Below, in pieces: positions 37,237 to 51,152 of a stretch of DNA of 64,000 bases. Below the pieces are notes generated by a model. The model made no database searches. It saw only the letters and a program-made list of their open reading frames with translations, and had not been told where the DNA came from. The position numbers and the translations under genes are program-made. The stretch comes from Nemopilema nomurai (lineage: Eukaryota > Cnidaria > Scyphozoa > Rhizostomeae > Rhizostomatidae), in NCBI GenBank assembly GCA_003864495.1, contig ML133402.1:1289867-1353866 (forward strand), in the 5' to 3' direction. Numbering within the stretch: the stretch's first letter is position 1; each line of letters begins with the position of its first letter.

Positions 37237-38429
37237 GCTCCTGTCATGTTGCAGTTCGATGTCCTCCAGCAAGGAATGTCCGAAGCGTGGCTAGCTCTTT
37301 GTGCCCCTGTTGCTGCCTCAACAGCACCTTCAAGCGAAACTTTGGTTGACGTTGGATATGACGTTCAGAATGACAGCGAAACGCATTTCTTATCAATGAC
37401 GTTTTCCAGCTCATTTGTATATTCACCGCGTACGGTGTATTAGTCGCGGCAGTTATCATTGCACCGGCCATCTACACCGCCAGAAGGATGCCCATGCAAG
37501 AAACTAGTTTATAGATTGTGCAAACCAGGGGAAAGAATTACTGCGTTTTGTTTTTTTAAACAAAGTACATTAGCAATAGGCTTTCGTTCCTGCTTTTCAA
37601 TGTGTCTTTAAAAAGCAGTTGGATGTTAGTGTTTTACGGCTCTAAGTTAATATTTTGCTTGGCTATTCAGAATTATTTCCACGAGCAACATTTCAAAGTA
37701 AGAACTTCACCTTTTTAGCCCTTGTGCCCATGTCTTGTCTACGTTGCCCCCTACCCCACCATTGAACAAATAAGTGCTCTGCCGAGGCAAGGAAAAGAAT
37801 TACTAATTGCCCGCAGGAGGACGTACAAAAACTCATAACAATTCTAACTAGCATTTTTACATACCTCAGTAAACACAGGAATTTTGCTTGTGCCTAAAAA
37901 TTATGCTTGCCTCAATTTTGATTTGGTCAGCATCCACTCTCATCAATAAATGGTCTTGTTGAAATAATTCTAGAACAAGAATCTGGACTTTAAACGAGAA
38001 TTGAAGTAAAGTCGAACGATTTTCTCTCCTAAGATTGCTTGCAAAATGTTTTGGTAACAGTATCGCTACTTATTTTCCTTGCATCACTTTATTTGTTGTT
38101 TAGTTCAACTTTAATCCCTTCAGTATTGCGCTAGATGTTTTGAGTAGAGACTTGTGCGGCAAAAAATCCGAACCTGTTCACTTACCGTTTCCGAAATTCG
38201 CTTCGTTGCTGTTTTGACGTGAAAGGCGTCATTCCCCGTTTCCGCATAAATTCGTCGCAATCGCTGCCATCTTGAATTATTATAATTATGACGTCCGCTG
38301 CGCTTGCGCGTTGGCCATGTTGACCGCGCGTTGAAGGTCGAGCGGGCGTGATCGATGTAAACGAGTTTTGCTCAAGAATATTCCAAAATTATTCCCTAAA
38401 TCCTACCCGTCTGACAACAAGTCTTGGAA
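37237..38429. other. Spacer after GPCR copy 2
   Basis: Mostly without coding signal apart from the membrane-segment fragment at 37394-37515. The last 200 bp before 38430 are more GC-rich, with several CpGs, and probably hold the promoter of the MADF gene. Confidence 0.45.
37394..37515 (+). pseudogene. Orphan transmembrane-exon fragment
   Basis: After an in-frame stop the frame reads through FQLICIFTAYGVLVAAVIIAP, then AIYTARRMPMQETSL and a stop. It is a convincing membrane helix with a short basic tail ending in a PDZ-type TSL. An acceptor-like gttttccag lies just before CTCATT. No upstream partner exon is evident and the DNA upstream has stops in this frame. It may be a last exon of an unseen gene or a relic of a receptor. 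Confidence 0.25.
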
Positions 38430-40436
38430 ATGGAGTTTGAAGAAGAACAACGTTTGACTGATGAAGATGTTGGAACCGAAGAAGAACTGATCGACCTTGT
38501 CAAGGCCTGTCCGATACTGTACGACGTCCGACTTAAAGTTTATAAAGATAGAAACATGAAGGACAGTGCGTGGAAATCTATTTCCGAAGCGATGAAACTA
38601 AGCGGTAAGGTTAAGATAGCTGACTTTTTCCATTATCAACGCCATGGTATTCCGTTTTATACCTGTCTTTAGGTTTAGTCTTGCCTGAACCTCTTGTCCG
38701 CTACCCGCCACTTAAGCGCTATTTTGACAACTCTCGCGAAGATGGCCTAAATGCAGACCTAGCGTTGGAGATACGGCCAGTGTCTAGTTAGTTGAGTTCA
38801 CTCACGTAAACACCTGTGCCAAAAAGGGCTGGAAGAAAGCCTGGAAATATCGAGAGCTCTTTTGTTAAAATAACTGCAGAATTTATAAATTTTTGTCTCC
38901 ACATTTTCTTTATATACTTGACTGGAGACTCGAATGTCCTAACCTTCAGTTAATGTCTTTTGAAAAATAGCCCCTAACTAGATATGAAAGTTAACATATT
39001 TTTCATTCTTTACTGAACTTTTTGCCATTTCATGTCAAAATGAGACGAGCTTTCATTCCATAATATCAGGTGTATATAATTCTTTCAAAATTAATATGAG
39101 ACATCTTAGTCAATTCTGAAATTTTCAAGTTTTGTCAAGTTTTCTCTATTTATTCAAGAATTAAGTACTTTTAATATTTGATTTTAGTAAAATTTCCTTT
39201 TGCTGGTTAAAAATTTTATAACAAAAACAAAAATTTAGTAATATTGTGAGCAAAAGCAACCAATAATTAACTAGAAGGTATTGTGTGAACTGCTCATATT
39301 GAACAGAAGGGTTTTGTGGGCGTAATTGTAAACTTGCAGCTGGATTGACGTGTGGAAATTTCCAAGTGATTGTTTGATTTCCATAGCTTCTTGTTTCAAT
39401 GCACTGTTTGTTTGTCTACAGCTTCTTTGGCTGATAGCTGGAGCCAATGAGCTGGGGGCTAAGACAAGTCAGAAATTAATGTTGTTTTCCAACATGCTTA
39501 CTTACAACACAATGCTCTTGTTTACAACTCTATTTTAAACACAAATGCAACTGTTAGGAAGGCTCAGTGCAACTATTTGTTTCCACTTGAGTATGCAACA
39601 GTCTCTGTGAAATGTATGCTCAAGTAGTGTTTGACTCGCTGAAAGTCCCTAATCATGTTGGACTTTGTTGCTAAATTTTTATAAATGATTTTTCAACGCT
39701 TTTAGTTAATAGGAAAATGTCGTTCATAGCACACCAGGTTGCACTCTAATGATGCTTCTCATTGCTGGAAGGATGAAAAAGTGACTAGTAAACATTTGTT
39801 GTTCTAAAATGTAAAAAGTGCATTTGTTTCACAGTTTTAGAATGTAAGAACAAATGGAAGAATATCAGGGATGCATACGTAAAGTTTTTGCATGCAGTGA
39901 AAGAAGAGAATGTGACAGGTAAAAAGGTTAAAAAGCGCTACAAGTATGCAGATAAGATGAAATTTTTGGAACGGTGTATACAGCATAGAACCCCACCAGG
40001 AAATATGTCATCAAGATCAAGAAGGGAATCTATGCCCCAGCACAACAGCGTGTCAATGGTTCTGAATTATTCTGGTGACAGTGCGGCTGATTTTGAGCAG
40101 GAGGAGGAAGTCCAAGATGCATCAGCACCTGTTAACAGTTCAGTGACAGATGCTGCTTTGCCAAGCAAGCAACCAGTTGAAGGGCTCAAGCAGGAAGGAG
40201 CACCTAAAGATGAAAATAATACAAAATATGGGAAGAAACGTAAAACAGACCATGAAAAGCACCCTGATCTGCAGCAACATACTGGTTGCGTGAGTGAGCA
40301 AGATGATTCGAAACTATTTTGTCTCAGCTTGATATCAACATTGAAAAGACTAGACTCAAGGAAAAGGCAGCTTGCAAAGTTGAGGATACAAAACGTTTTA
40401 TATGAAGTTGAGTTTAATGAGGCTTCAGGCACATAG
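38430..40436 (+). CDS. MADF-BESS domain DNA-binding protein
   Basis: Two exons, 38430-38604 and 39841-40436, joined in phase 1, 771 nt, 256 aa. Residues about 19-95 form a MADF (Myb/SANT-like) domain: LIDLVKACPILYDV, then DSAWKSISEAM split by the intron, then CKNKWKNIRDAYVKFL. The middle is low-complexity, Ser/Glu/Lys-rich with KKRK basic clusters suitable for nuclear import. The C-terminus (DDSKLFCLSLISTLKRLDSRKRQLAKLRIQNVL) is a BESS motif, a protein-protein interaction element usual in MADF regulators. Proteins of this type act as sequence-specific transcription factors or derive from Harbinger-type transposon DNA-binding subunits; target unknown. The start ATG was chosen over an upstream in-frame TTG. 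AATAAA-like signals occur near 40815 and 40905. Confidence 0.88.
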
Positions 40437-43400
40437 TATTTTTGAGAAGTGCATGCACATTTGAATAAGCAGGTCTTATCATCAACAAACAGCCAGGTTG
40501 CAGTTTTTTCTCAAATAACCCATAATGATTTTAATCAGATTTTAAAACAGTTTGAATTTGCAACTGAAGCAAATGTTTATTGCAGTGGTAAAGACTGGAT
40601 TCAAAAAGGAAAATTAAATGTAAAAGTAGTAATGGATGAAAAATATTTTTAAAAGTAATGTATAAGACTTACCAACATGAAATGAAACCTCATAGACTAT
40701 GATTAGTAACATAAAATTTGATTGCTATATCAGCACCCATCTTGATATTTGCTATTCTATGGTTTTAACTGAAAACTGTTTCCATTAAATATTTTCCTTT
40801 TTTTAATTATTTTGGTAATAAAATCAAGAAGAATAAAGAAGTTTGCTTCTTAATCTGTATTTGAATGTTTTGTTTGTATTCCTGTCAATAATTTTATGTA
40901 CAAATAAATAGTTTTTGCTTCCTTGGGAACATCATGTAACACGGTCAAGGTTATTTTTAGCAAAAAACAGTAGAACTTCAACATTTTGTTGAATTGTTTC
41001 CCAAATAAGTGATTTTCATTTAATAACATTATTCTAGCATGACTTGCTCATGTGTCATATTTAGAGTACAAGCCTCTTTTTGTAACGGATAGACTTGTAC
41101 AAAAGACAATCCACTGTGTGTAACATGGATCAGATGTTCAAGGGGAAGATGCGCACACATTTATCCTTCTTTTTCATTCAATCCTAAAAGACATGTCTTC
41201 TTCTTCTATTTTTATCATGCTTGAATGTTCTTAAAATATATTTGATTGCTACATCTCTGGGATGGACCTCCACCTGTGCCTTCTATGCGACTGATACGGC
41301 TCTTTGAAACTCTGAAGACGTTGTATAGAAGTCAATGGGTGGCCTCTTTTAAGGCCTGGCCACTTCAAATGGCTATCTACGGGAAGATATTCTTTTGTCC
41401 ACATTAAAACGAATATTCTTCTTGCTATTTTCAAAAGTGTTAGGTGCTTCAGGCATCGACTTCTAGAATGGAATGTCATTAACCCTCACATTCAAGGGGA
41501 ACCTAATCATAGATATGACAGCTGAAGTTCTTTTAAAACAGAATTGGAGAAGAGACTAGATTTATTTTCGGGGTGCTTCTTTGGGTTATGGGAACTAGAG
41601 CCATCGAAAAGAATGTGCGGTTGATACGTACTAAAAAAATTCGTATACAGACCTGTAAGCCGAATTGGGAATGAATTGCACCCATGGCCCTTCTAAAAAT
41701 CGCAACCTTGTGATCAAACTCGCAAAGATACTGCATTGTTTATCCAGTCACTCAATGGATTGAAAATCTCTGAGCTACCGGAAAATCTTCAACTTGAAAG
41801 TAATATTTGATTTAAAGCACCTTTTGCTTAAAGCCCGCCTTTTACTCGAGTGCAACTTCTAGCTTTTGCAATAAGCATCAGTTAAACCCCTCTTACTTTT
41901 ATGTCGTAACAAATTCCTACAGATTAAATCGTCTCATTACTATAAAAACAATGCAATGACTGGTTAAATTATCAAAAGCCGTCTATTAAACGATTTTCGT
42001 GGTTTGTCACCTTTTCACTTTTCTTGTTCGTCTACCGCCTCTTCGCACCTTTCTATTTTCCATTCAAACATCTGTAGTGCTTTCTTATGTTGCCTTGGTT
42101 TTATTGTTGCCTTAATTTTTAAAAAGCTTTAGATTGCACCAGACAGGCCTGGAAATGCCCAACACCATTTATGATTTCCCAGTTGCTGCATCTTAATTTT
42201 CTAAAAAGCGACAATTTAACTCAATTGACAAGAAAGGCGTATACGTGTTTGTTCTAGGACTATAAGCAAGAAGAAATGTTATCATGAATATCTATGGATA
42301 ATGATTATTAATGGTAAAAGCAAGAAACTTGAGCATGCTTGTACATGATTCTTTAAAATATATGGAAAGAAATACACCAGAAATGGAAAAGGTGTCCTAA
42401 TCACATAGATATAGAATAATGACATTACCTCGAAAACCGTATTTCATTTTTGAAAAGTGTTGATCGTCTTGTGTATAACTCATTTTCGTCTAAAGAGATT
42501 TTGGAATCAAACTGGGAAATGTTTCACAATTTCATAACACAGTATGATAAATATTGTAGAATTCTCGCGAATTATTCAGTATTCAGATCCGATGACTTGT
42601 GTTTCAATATCACTAGTTGTTTGAACTGCAACGAATTTGAAATCGTTAGAACTGCCTCTTGTACTATACTCTTGTATTTGGACTATACACCTATTGGACT
42701 ATACGTGCAGTACCTTCAATACATTAAAATTCGATAACAATTATATGCTAGTTGAAACTATCATATGAATTAACAAGCTAAAAAGTGGTTCCCCCTAATA
42801 AAGATATTCATTCTACTGAATCTGTCATGCAGACTTTGAATGGGTTTATCATATTCAGCAAAGAATGATGCAGTCAAGGACATCTTCGAGGAAGTTACTG
42901 ACCACGATATCTGAAAAGTATATCTGCCAGCGATTTCTTCTTTAGCAATAAACGTTTATTCTTGTGCTAGTCGGAAGTATTCATCGAAAAGTTTCTTGAG
43001 TGGGTTTGTTGCTGCTTTACCTTGAATCATATTTGTAGCTGTAAGAAGCTAACGCCCAACGTTCTTCATAAGATTAATGTAAACTAATTTATAAGACAAT
43101 AAGGCGTATTGTGGAGTGTGGGACGAAAATGTTCTTCAGTATGCTAAATAATTCTTCCGCTGTTTGTCGCAATTGTGAAGTATTTCCCCACAAAAAATTG
43201 CCCCTTTTTTAAAGAAAAGAGCTATTTTTCTAAAAAAACTTCTGCCATTTCCATTCATGGTTTTCCAGCACTTCAGCAAGTCAAGAATAGTTTTAATTAT
43301 TTATCTCATCAAGCTTCCTTGAACAATCCGTTCCACTGGCAACGAACATATTTACATCATGTTGACGACTTCGTATCAAGTGATGTCACTTTCTTCGGAT

Positions 43401-43525
43401 ATCGCAACACCCTTAATGAGCTCCTGGTAACTTGGTCACCCTATTTGATAAAAAGTCATCCGTACACGGATGCAGAACTGTTCTTCTCGTTCACTTTTGC
43501 TACTGTAGACGCCTTGATTCAAAAG
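40437..43525. other. Intergenic, no gene seen
   Basis: AT-rich. The open frames on either strand (for example 42450-42737) lack domains and splice context. Includes the 3' UTR of the MADF gene at its start and the promoter of the VWA gene at its end. Confidence 0.5.
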
Positions 43526-46500
43526 ATGAGGCTGATTGCAATCCTGCTTCTTTGCTTCATCTCCAGTTTGTCAGGTTAGTATCATTCGTCCAGTTTTCTA
43601 GTATGGATGCCCGCAAATGTGTGTTTTCATCAAAACCTTACATAATGGGTTTTTGTTAATGACATTTATTAATGAGTCTTTAAACACAGGGTGAACATCA
43701 TTTCTTGAGCCTACAAATAGTAGTCCGAATGTCGTGGAAAGAAACCAAACGATTTACTTACACATTACGATACCAAAATATGTTTGTACAACAAACATGA
43801 AATTAAGCATAGAAAATAAAGTTTAATAGAATTGGACTGAAATTTTTGTTTGTGTTTGCCTCAATGTAATTGCTTACCTTATTCATTTGGACTTAGACCA
43901 AGGAAGAAATTTTCTTGCTTTAGCTTTTTTGCTACAACATAATGCTAAATTGTATGATGTTTTAAGAGTTGGCGTCATCTATCACTACAAAGCGTACCAT
44001 TGTTTCACGAGGAGAGATCAGGGTTGCGTTGTTGCTATGCAAAGTATCCGCCAAATTGGAATTGTAGGCCAGTCGCACCTAAAACTGGATGCGTAGGTTC
44101 ATTGAAAATGTTAACTGATTCTTGAAAATATTTAAAAATGTATTGACTGCAAATTAAAGTCCTCCAAAAACGCAATTTTACAGTCAATTGAAAAAAAATG
44201 AGAATACGCGTGGATTACCCACGAAAAGTATGAGTAATTGAATAGTAGCGTTATTCAAACAGTGGCTTGTAGCTCAATGGCTTTCATTTTATTGACCTTA
44301 TCATAATCATTATCCATTTCCCTTAGCTCATCTTGAGACATGCGACCGCAAATGGAAAAAGCTTGGTTGCTTCAAGGACAAGCCTAAGCTCCAACGAGCA
44401 ATGTCTATGGAAATGTTGAATAGAAGAGACCTGACCAACCCAAGCTCCGACGGGCATCTTATCAGCTGGAAGAATTATCCTGGCTCCCTCCACGCGTAAG
44501 ATCTGAATGCATTTCAATTGGACAAGCCAGAGTCATACTAGATCAACTGCTCTGCTTTGTCAGAATTTCATAATGGTCTCCTTGTTGAAATTCTCTTTCT
44601 TATTAAGAATGTTTTTTATTAGTGGATGTACCGCGCCAGGAAGGATAGTGTCATCGGTGTCTCAATTGCTTTACCGTGCAAAACCGCAACCAGAAAATAT
44701 TTTTTGTTGATATCCAAAAATTCGAGGTGGGAAGAGGGCTGATAGGGCATTGTGAATTGGCAAACAAGTTCCAAAGTGTTGAATGGTTATTATACACAGT
44801 TTCGACACGATAAATTATTTTGACAACACTTTATTAACTAAATGTATAGGGCATGTAGAATTGATGGACATATCTTAAACCATAAACAAGGAGAATTTTT
44901 CTATGCTGATGGCAATTCATTTGGTCATCAAACATTCCAAATGTATTCTCGGTAGAGCTCAAGCTAAAAAGGTTTCACGCCAACCATGTGACATTAACAT
45001 TCCAGGCTGTACTGCAAATGCGCTCAACTTGCTGAGCAGAACGGTTTCACCCACTTTGGCCTGCAGTTCTATGGAGAGTGTTGGGGTGGGTCATTGGCAG
45101 CGAAAAGGTTTAACATTCATGGAAAAGGAGACAAGTGCATCGGCGTCAACTACAAGCCGTGCAATCATTCATCGGCATCGGAGTGCGTTGGTGGACAGCA
45201 TGAAAACTACGTTTATTACTTGGAGCAACGGGGTGAGACAGCTAATTACTAAACTTGTCTTTGTCATTTAATCATAGTCAGTCAAGAAATCGTGTCTGCG
45301 AGTTGTGCTAGTTCTAGGCCCAGATAAGCACTTGCCATACCTGAAATAGCTTAAGCTCAGAGTGTTATCAGTTTCCAGTAGAAATTGGGGGATTTATTTG
45401 CCAGCTCTCTAGTAGTACACCAATATTTCAGCATGGACGACGAAAAGCAATATTTTGAAGATTTTTACTGTGTTACTAGATTTTAAGTCGAATTTTATTT
45501 TCTGCTCAGAATAACCGCTTGATAAGGGACTCAGAATAATGGAGAAGTAATACTAAGTAATACATAGAATTGAAGTTGTAGACAGTTTTATATTGTCTTA
45601 TCATCCTCGTTTTTTTAAAAGCTGAAAAGTCAGAGGCCGTCCCTGCCATAAACGGAGGGTACTCCAACTGGGCCTCCTGGTCAGCCTGCTCTAAGTCCTG
45701 CGGAGGAGGAACAAGGATTAGGAACAGAATGTGCTCAAACCCTGAGCCAGCAAATGGGGGAAAAGATTGTACTGATCTTGGACCGGCACAGGAAACCGAA
45801 ATGTGCAATGCAAAGGCATGCAAAAAAGGTAAGGTGTTTTGACAGTATTCTGAAAACTACTTACACTAGAAGCTATAATTATTGATTGATCATTATAACT
45901 AGAGTTTATTGCTTTAATGTACGAGACCCCTTTATGGAGCTTTAAGGGGTTGCCAATAGCACCGATGGAAATTTACAAGTCATACGGAATAAGTTTGTTT
46001 TTTGTATCAACGATAATCCTGGACCTCTAACAGTCTTTCTTAATTGCAAACCCCATGTCTTCCCGACAGAATGTCGCAAGGCCATCGACCTCGGTATCAT
46101 TATGGACGCATCGAGTAGCGTGGGTAGGCGCAATTACATGAAGATGAAGCAGTTCATCAAAGGACTGGCTAACGAGTTTGGAGTATCCCCTGCTGGCTCC
46201 CATTTCGGCATCCTCCACTACTCAAGCTACGCCCGACTCGACTTTCGACCAAACAATGCCCGTTACCATAACATTGGCAAACTGAAGGCAAAGATCAATT
46301 CCATTGTATATTCATACGGTAAGATCACGTTTCGATGCAGATGCTATATTAATAGAGTCTTCAGGGCTGGTTCTTTGTCTATGATAACAGCGAATGAAGT
46401 TCTTCGTCTTTTCACATGCTGCTACCATTTTCTATCTGTCACGATGTTGTGTATAATAATCTGTTTTATGCATCTTGAGTTCGATTGCTGACAGTGTATA

Positions 46501-47392
46501 TGAATTTCTTGCGTATGGTATCAATAAATGTTCCCATTTTTGTTTGGTCCCTTCACAGGTGGAACCAGAACTGACAAGGCACTGAGACTGGCGGAGAGGG
46601 AGTTCTTCTGTGACTCTTGCGGAAGACAGAATGTGCCACGAGTCTTGCTTGTCATCACAGATGGCAACACAAACAGAGGATCTGAAGACCTTGGAATTGC
46701 CTCTATGGGCATGAAGGTTATTCATTGCTTTCTTCTTTCTTTCGGTTCCCTTTTGTCGAGCTACAAAACTGATTGTCCGACACTGGAAACGGAATAAGCC
46801 AAGTTTTGATATGATTAAGATGACGCCTAGGTAAAGTAAGATCTAGCTAGAGTAAAGACCAACCTTCCGGAGTTTTATGGAAAAACCCCATGATTCTCCA
46901 ATTTATCTAGAATGGTAGAGCCAAAGATTTCAGTTTGCTAATGATTGATATAAAGAACGGTAAATTACTGTCCCTCCTATATGCTATTTGTATCGCCTCC
47001 CTTTGCCCCTATCGAGCTATCGTTTGTGTCTGTTCTGCATAGACCATAGTTGATTTTTCATATTTGCGAGGGCTCGACGTGCTTGAAATTCGAGAGTAGA
47101 CAAACGAAAAGTTCATCTTCTGGAAAGGTTCAATTTCTTGTTCCTTGTATTACAATATTAAATTGTTCTCACAATTCGAATCACCTTTCAAGCGATAGGT
47201 AAAATGAACGATTTTTGAAACATTTTTCAGGAAAGTGGAGTAATGGTTCTGTCCCTTGGTGTTGGTAAAGGCATCTCCATGTCTGAGCTGCGATTGATTG
47301 CATCTGAACCAAAGGCAAAGAACACCTTCAAATGCACACATTTTAGTGATCTCAAATCAAAGATTGGTGATATTATTGAGAGTGCATGCTGA
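43526..47392 (+). CDS. Secreted Cys-rich/TSP1/VWA protein (VWA gene A)
   Basis: Seven exons: 43526-43574, 44327-44495, 45006-45232, 45622-45828, 46070-46318, 46559-46716 and 47231-47392. Total 1,221 nt, 406 aa. Exon 1 is a signal peptide (MRLIAILLLCFISSLS). Exons 2-3 encode a Cys-rich module with CDRKWKKLGCFKD and FGLQFYGECWGG, ending in CVGGQHENYVYY, with an NHS glycosylation site. Exon 4 is one TSP1 repeat (WASWSACSKSCGGGTR, six Cys). Exons 5-7 are a VWA domain with a complete MIDAS: DASSS, the Thr of GGTRTD, and ITDGNTN, so metal-dependent ligand binding is likely. Secreted VWA/TSP1 proteins in cnidarians include adhesion and skeletal-matrix proteins; a matrix role is inference. An AATAAA occurs at 47404-47409. 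Two relatives lie downstream. Confidence 0.9.
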
Positions 47393-50300
47393 GTTCATAT
47401 ATGAATAAAAAGGTATGTATAAATAGCAAGCAGTGAAGAATTTGTTTCCTGCTTTTTCAGTTAACGATAACTATAAACGTGTTTGTCAACAATACATGAA
47501 ATATGGACAATTATGAACAGTACGTGAATGGTCTACTAGAAAGTAACAACTCACGACAAATCAAGTATCATGGAATAAAAATGAGAAATCATACACCACT
47601 TTCCATAGTAATAAGAAATAAGTAATATCTTTGCTTAGCCATGCATTAGCAACTAACTTTACCATCATGTGATCGATATTTTCACTGTGGTGACAAAAAG
47701 AACCATGCTGCGGTGAAAATCAGGGACTGGGGTCGAGTTTATCAGCACAAGGATAACTGGATAAAAATAATGACTTACACAAGAATTCGAACTCACTGAT
47801 CAATTGAAAAGCATCTAAACTAAGCTCTTAAAGTCCCAAGATAAAGTGGTTAATCTGAAATTAATTTTAATTAATAAATTGATTAACCCAGTCAATAGCA
47901 GTCGCCAGAAAGCTGTCTTTTTATTTTCATCCAGCCCCTGTTGGTCTAGGATCAAGCTGCAGTATCTTGTGGCATTTTTTTCTGCCCTAATGAGCAGATG
48001 AAATTACATTTTTGTAAAGACATGCACTATGTTTCTCAGCAACTGGCTGCATTCTTATTAATTGCAATAAATTCTCTTTATCGCCACCAGACTTTACATT
48101 CTACAAGAGATGCACACATTTCACTATGATGTCATAACTATGGATTTTATAATTTAGTTAAAATCGTTAATAAATAAAATCTAAATGAAACTCGTCTTGT
48201 TTTCCTCTTTGATTTTTTGTTGTATGGTACTTAAATAATATCAGTAATACTCCTGTTAACTTCTGTTTTATGTTCTTGTCACTGCTTGCTGATCAAAGAT
48301 GCACACATTAAAACTAAATAAGCCTTAACATTTTTCACTCATCCAAGACATCTGTCTCAACCAACTGTCCACATTTACAATGAAAACACAACCAGGCACC
48401 ATTTTCTACTTGGCCCGATGTCCCTGAACCTTTAATTCTTCAAAGGTCTACTAATATTAACAAGCAATATACAAATTACGCCAAGCAACTTTCAAAGTTT
48501 GAAATCAAACGCTTTCATTTACACTAACTTCGGATTTCCTTCCTGAACCCAGAGCCAAACATGGAAATAAACAAACTTTAATGAAAGAATCGCTTGCCCA
48601 CATTCATTACCTATGGTATTACAGTCGAGTTCCATCATAAAAAGGTGGTTTCTGTGCATAAGAAGGGTAACTGGCTATAGCAATTCAAAGTGGTTTTCTG
48701 CACCGAGACTGTACTGCAACTTAGATAAAGAGATTTATTAGAAAGAAAGATTTAAAACTAAAGCAAAACTGATTGCGCTGCCTGGAAGGCACTTAGTTTG
48801 TATCCAGTGTAAACGTATCCAGTGTTTTTGAGTCTTTCAAGGATTTCTAGAATTTGATGCAAAGCATACTTCTACAATGAGAGTTGCCCTTCGAAATGTA
48901 TACAAAGTGGTTAATTTGAAACATTCATATCTTTAGTGACTGCGGCTGGTCATTCACAGCCAACCATTCGATCTTCTTTCCACCCTCAAGGGTTTTCGAT
49001 CCGCAACTGGCTATTTATTCTGTCAGCTTTTGGTCATATTCGGACGCAAACATACTCTGAGGAGTTTCTGACAAAATAGTACTTTAAGTATGCAAAAACT
49101 GATTCCACTATTTCCAACTATTGTTAAGTTCTGTACCACAAAGCATTCATTCAAAGCTTTAGATATTTATCACTAACCCAAAGTGCTTAAAAAGAAATTT
49201 CCATTCATTTGAGTTGCCCTTAAACTATCTTGCTTGTAAAGCACTTTAAAGTTCTATGTAAAGCGCTAAAGCATTTATTTCTCTCTGAAATACTCAATAT
49301 TAAGCTAAATTTGTTACTAAAAATACTTTGGTAATATTCTTGCCAGCGTTTTTCATACACAGTTATAAAGCACGCATTGAATAGAATACTAAATTCTAAA
49401 CATAACGGCTCTTAAAACAGCAAACTTCAACAAAACCTCATCGCTAGAAATAATTGATCTAATGTATAACGTTCATCCTTATGCTCTTTAAACTTGCTGT
49501 GAAAATTTCAGGCCGACTGAAACCTGTCAAATTTGTTTGAAATTTCAACGTTATCGACAGTCAAGGCGTAAATGTGAAATACTGTTCTTTTGAAGAGTTA
49601 TGTTAAGGTCAAACCTGCTCTAGAATTCAGAAGAATTATTTAGATGTATTGCTGTATCTTTGTCGGTTCAAACACATAAGATATCAGATTGGCCTTGCTG
49701 GGATTTTTTGAATAAAATTTCAATCAGTTTCCAGTTGTTGTTAGCCCTTATAAAACATAAAAAATTAATTAGAAACAGCACTGAAATGTAAGCAAATCAA
49801 TTCTAAAATTTTTTAATTGCTTGCAGAAGCTCCAACATAGATAGACACTGCATGCTTTTATACCATATTCTAAACAAACAGGTCAATATGCTGTAGGGCC
49901 GCTCAAGGACTTAAAAATTATCTAAAAAGTCAAAAGGGGTACACTGGCCAATTTTTTGATTGGAAGGGGGTCATGGTCCCTGTAGCCCCCTGGGATCAGG
50001 TCATGGCCCCTCTGACCCCCTGGGATCAGGCACAGATGACTTTCTCCAAAAACACCGGAAACTGATTATAGAGATTTGAAGACTTTATGAAAAGTGACTG
50101 TAGCTTAACTAGAATATAAAGATAAATCATAAGACTATAGATCAAATTCTCAAAAGGAGATTGAGCTACTTGAAATGATGTTGTCAATGAGAGACAGCGT
50201 TCGTGCTTGAATTGACAGAAAAGTGACAAATTCTGTCACACCAAAGAGCCTTGAACTCGATGTAGGGAAAGATGATGACGTCAAAAGTCTTAGAAATACT

Positions 50301-51152
50301 TTGACGATTTGGCACTGCAAAATGAATAATCGTTCGGGCTTGATATCAGTGGCATATAGGCATTCCTACCATTATCAATAATTTCTTTCGAACTTGAATT
50401 CCGCAGTGCCCTTCTGAACAGTTTTCTGTCAGCCATGGAATAGCTACTTAAAGATAAGCGCAGTATATAGCTTTCCCAGTAATCCAAAACCAAATGGTAG
50501 GTCAATAGAATATGTTCTATCGAAACCGTAGACTAAGTAAATTTTAATGTCAAATTGTTGAAATATATCAGCCCCCATTTCAGCGATGTACCTTATTGTG
50601 CCCAACAAAGTCTTGAGAAAGGGCTTTGGCGCAACGCGATTTCTCTTGAATAGTGGCACATTAGAAATATTCTGTGCTTCACTATCTAAGCGAATTACTA
50701 TTGCTTAAAATGTGAACACAAAGTAACTTGGAAGAATGTTTTGTTGTAACTTTGAATGCAGCTATTACTCATTTAGAAAGTAGTTGCTACCTAGATACAC
50801 TTTCACGCACAGGAAGAATTCAGTGAATTAGGCATTTCATATTACTTTTTACGAACAACTGTGAATTCCTACCTACGACGTATCTAACGGTAGGTTTCCA
50901 AGGAAATTGCTACATTGTGAAAAAATTTTCTTTTCTAAAACAAATAGCTTCACACCAAATCTGCTTCTATGGATATTCTTACCTTCCTCGACACCTCTAG
51001 AAAGCAAATCCCGTTAATTTTCAACATAAAAGATGATAAAGTTAATAGCATTTGAAATGGGTGAAATTACAGGTGCTTTGACAATTTTGCACAATTTAAA
51101 ACGTGAATTTCGGAGGATCTTCATTTTTTGTTGTTGATCAACTCAAAACAAG
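47393..51152. other. Intergenic between VWA genes A and B
   Basis: AT-rich, no supported exon. About 49967-50030 holds two copies of a roughly 30-bp unit ending cccctgggatcagg. Short frames near 50026-50659 have no domain. Confidence 0.5.

Noticed and set aside
40067..40432. 121-aa minus-strand frame
   Set aside because: Antisense of the MADF-BESS second exon.
43175..43525. N-terminal extension of the VWA gene A first exon frame
   Set aside because: The first 117 codons lack domain character and precede a clear signal peptide starting at ATG 43526; treated as 5' UTR.
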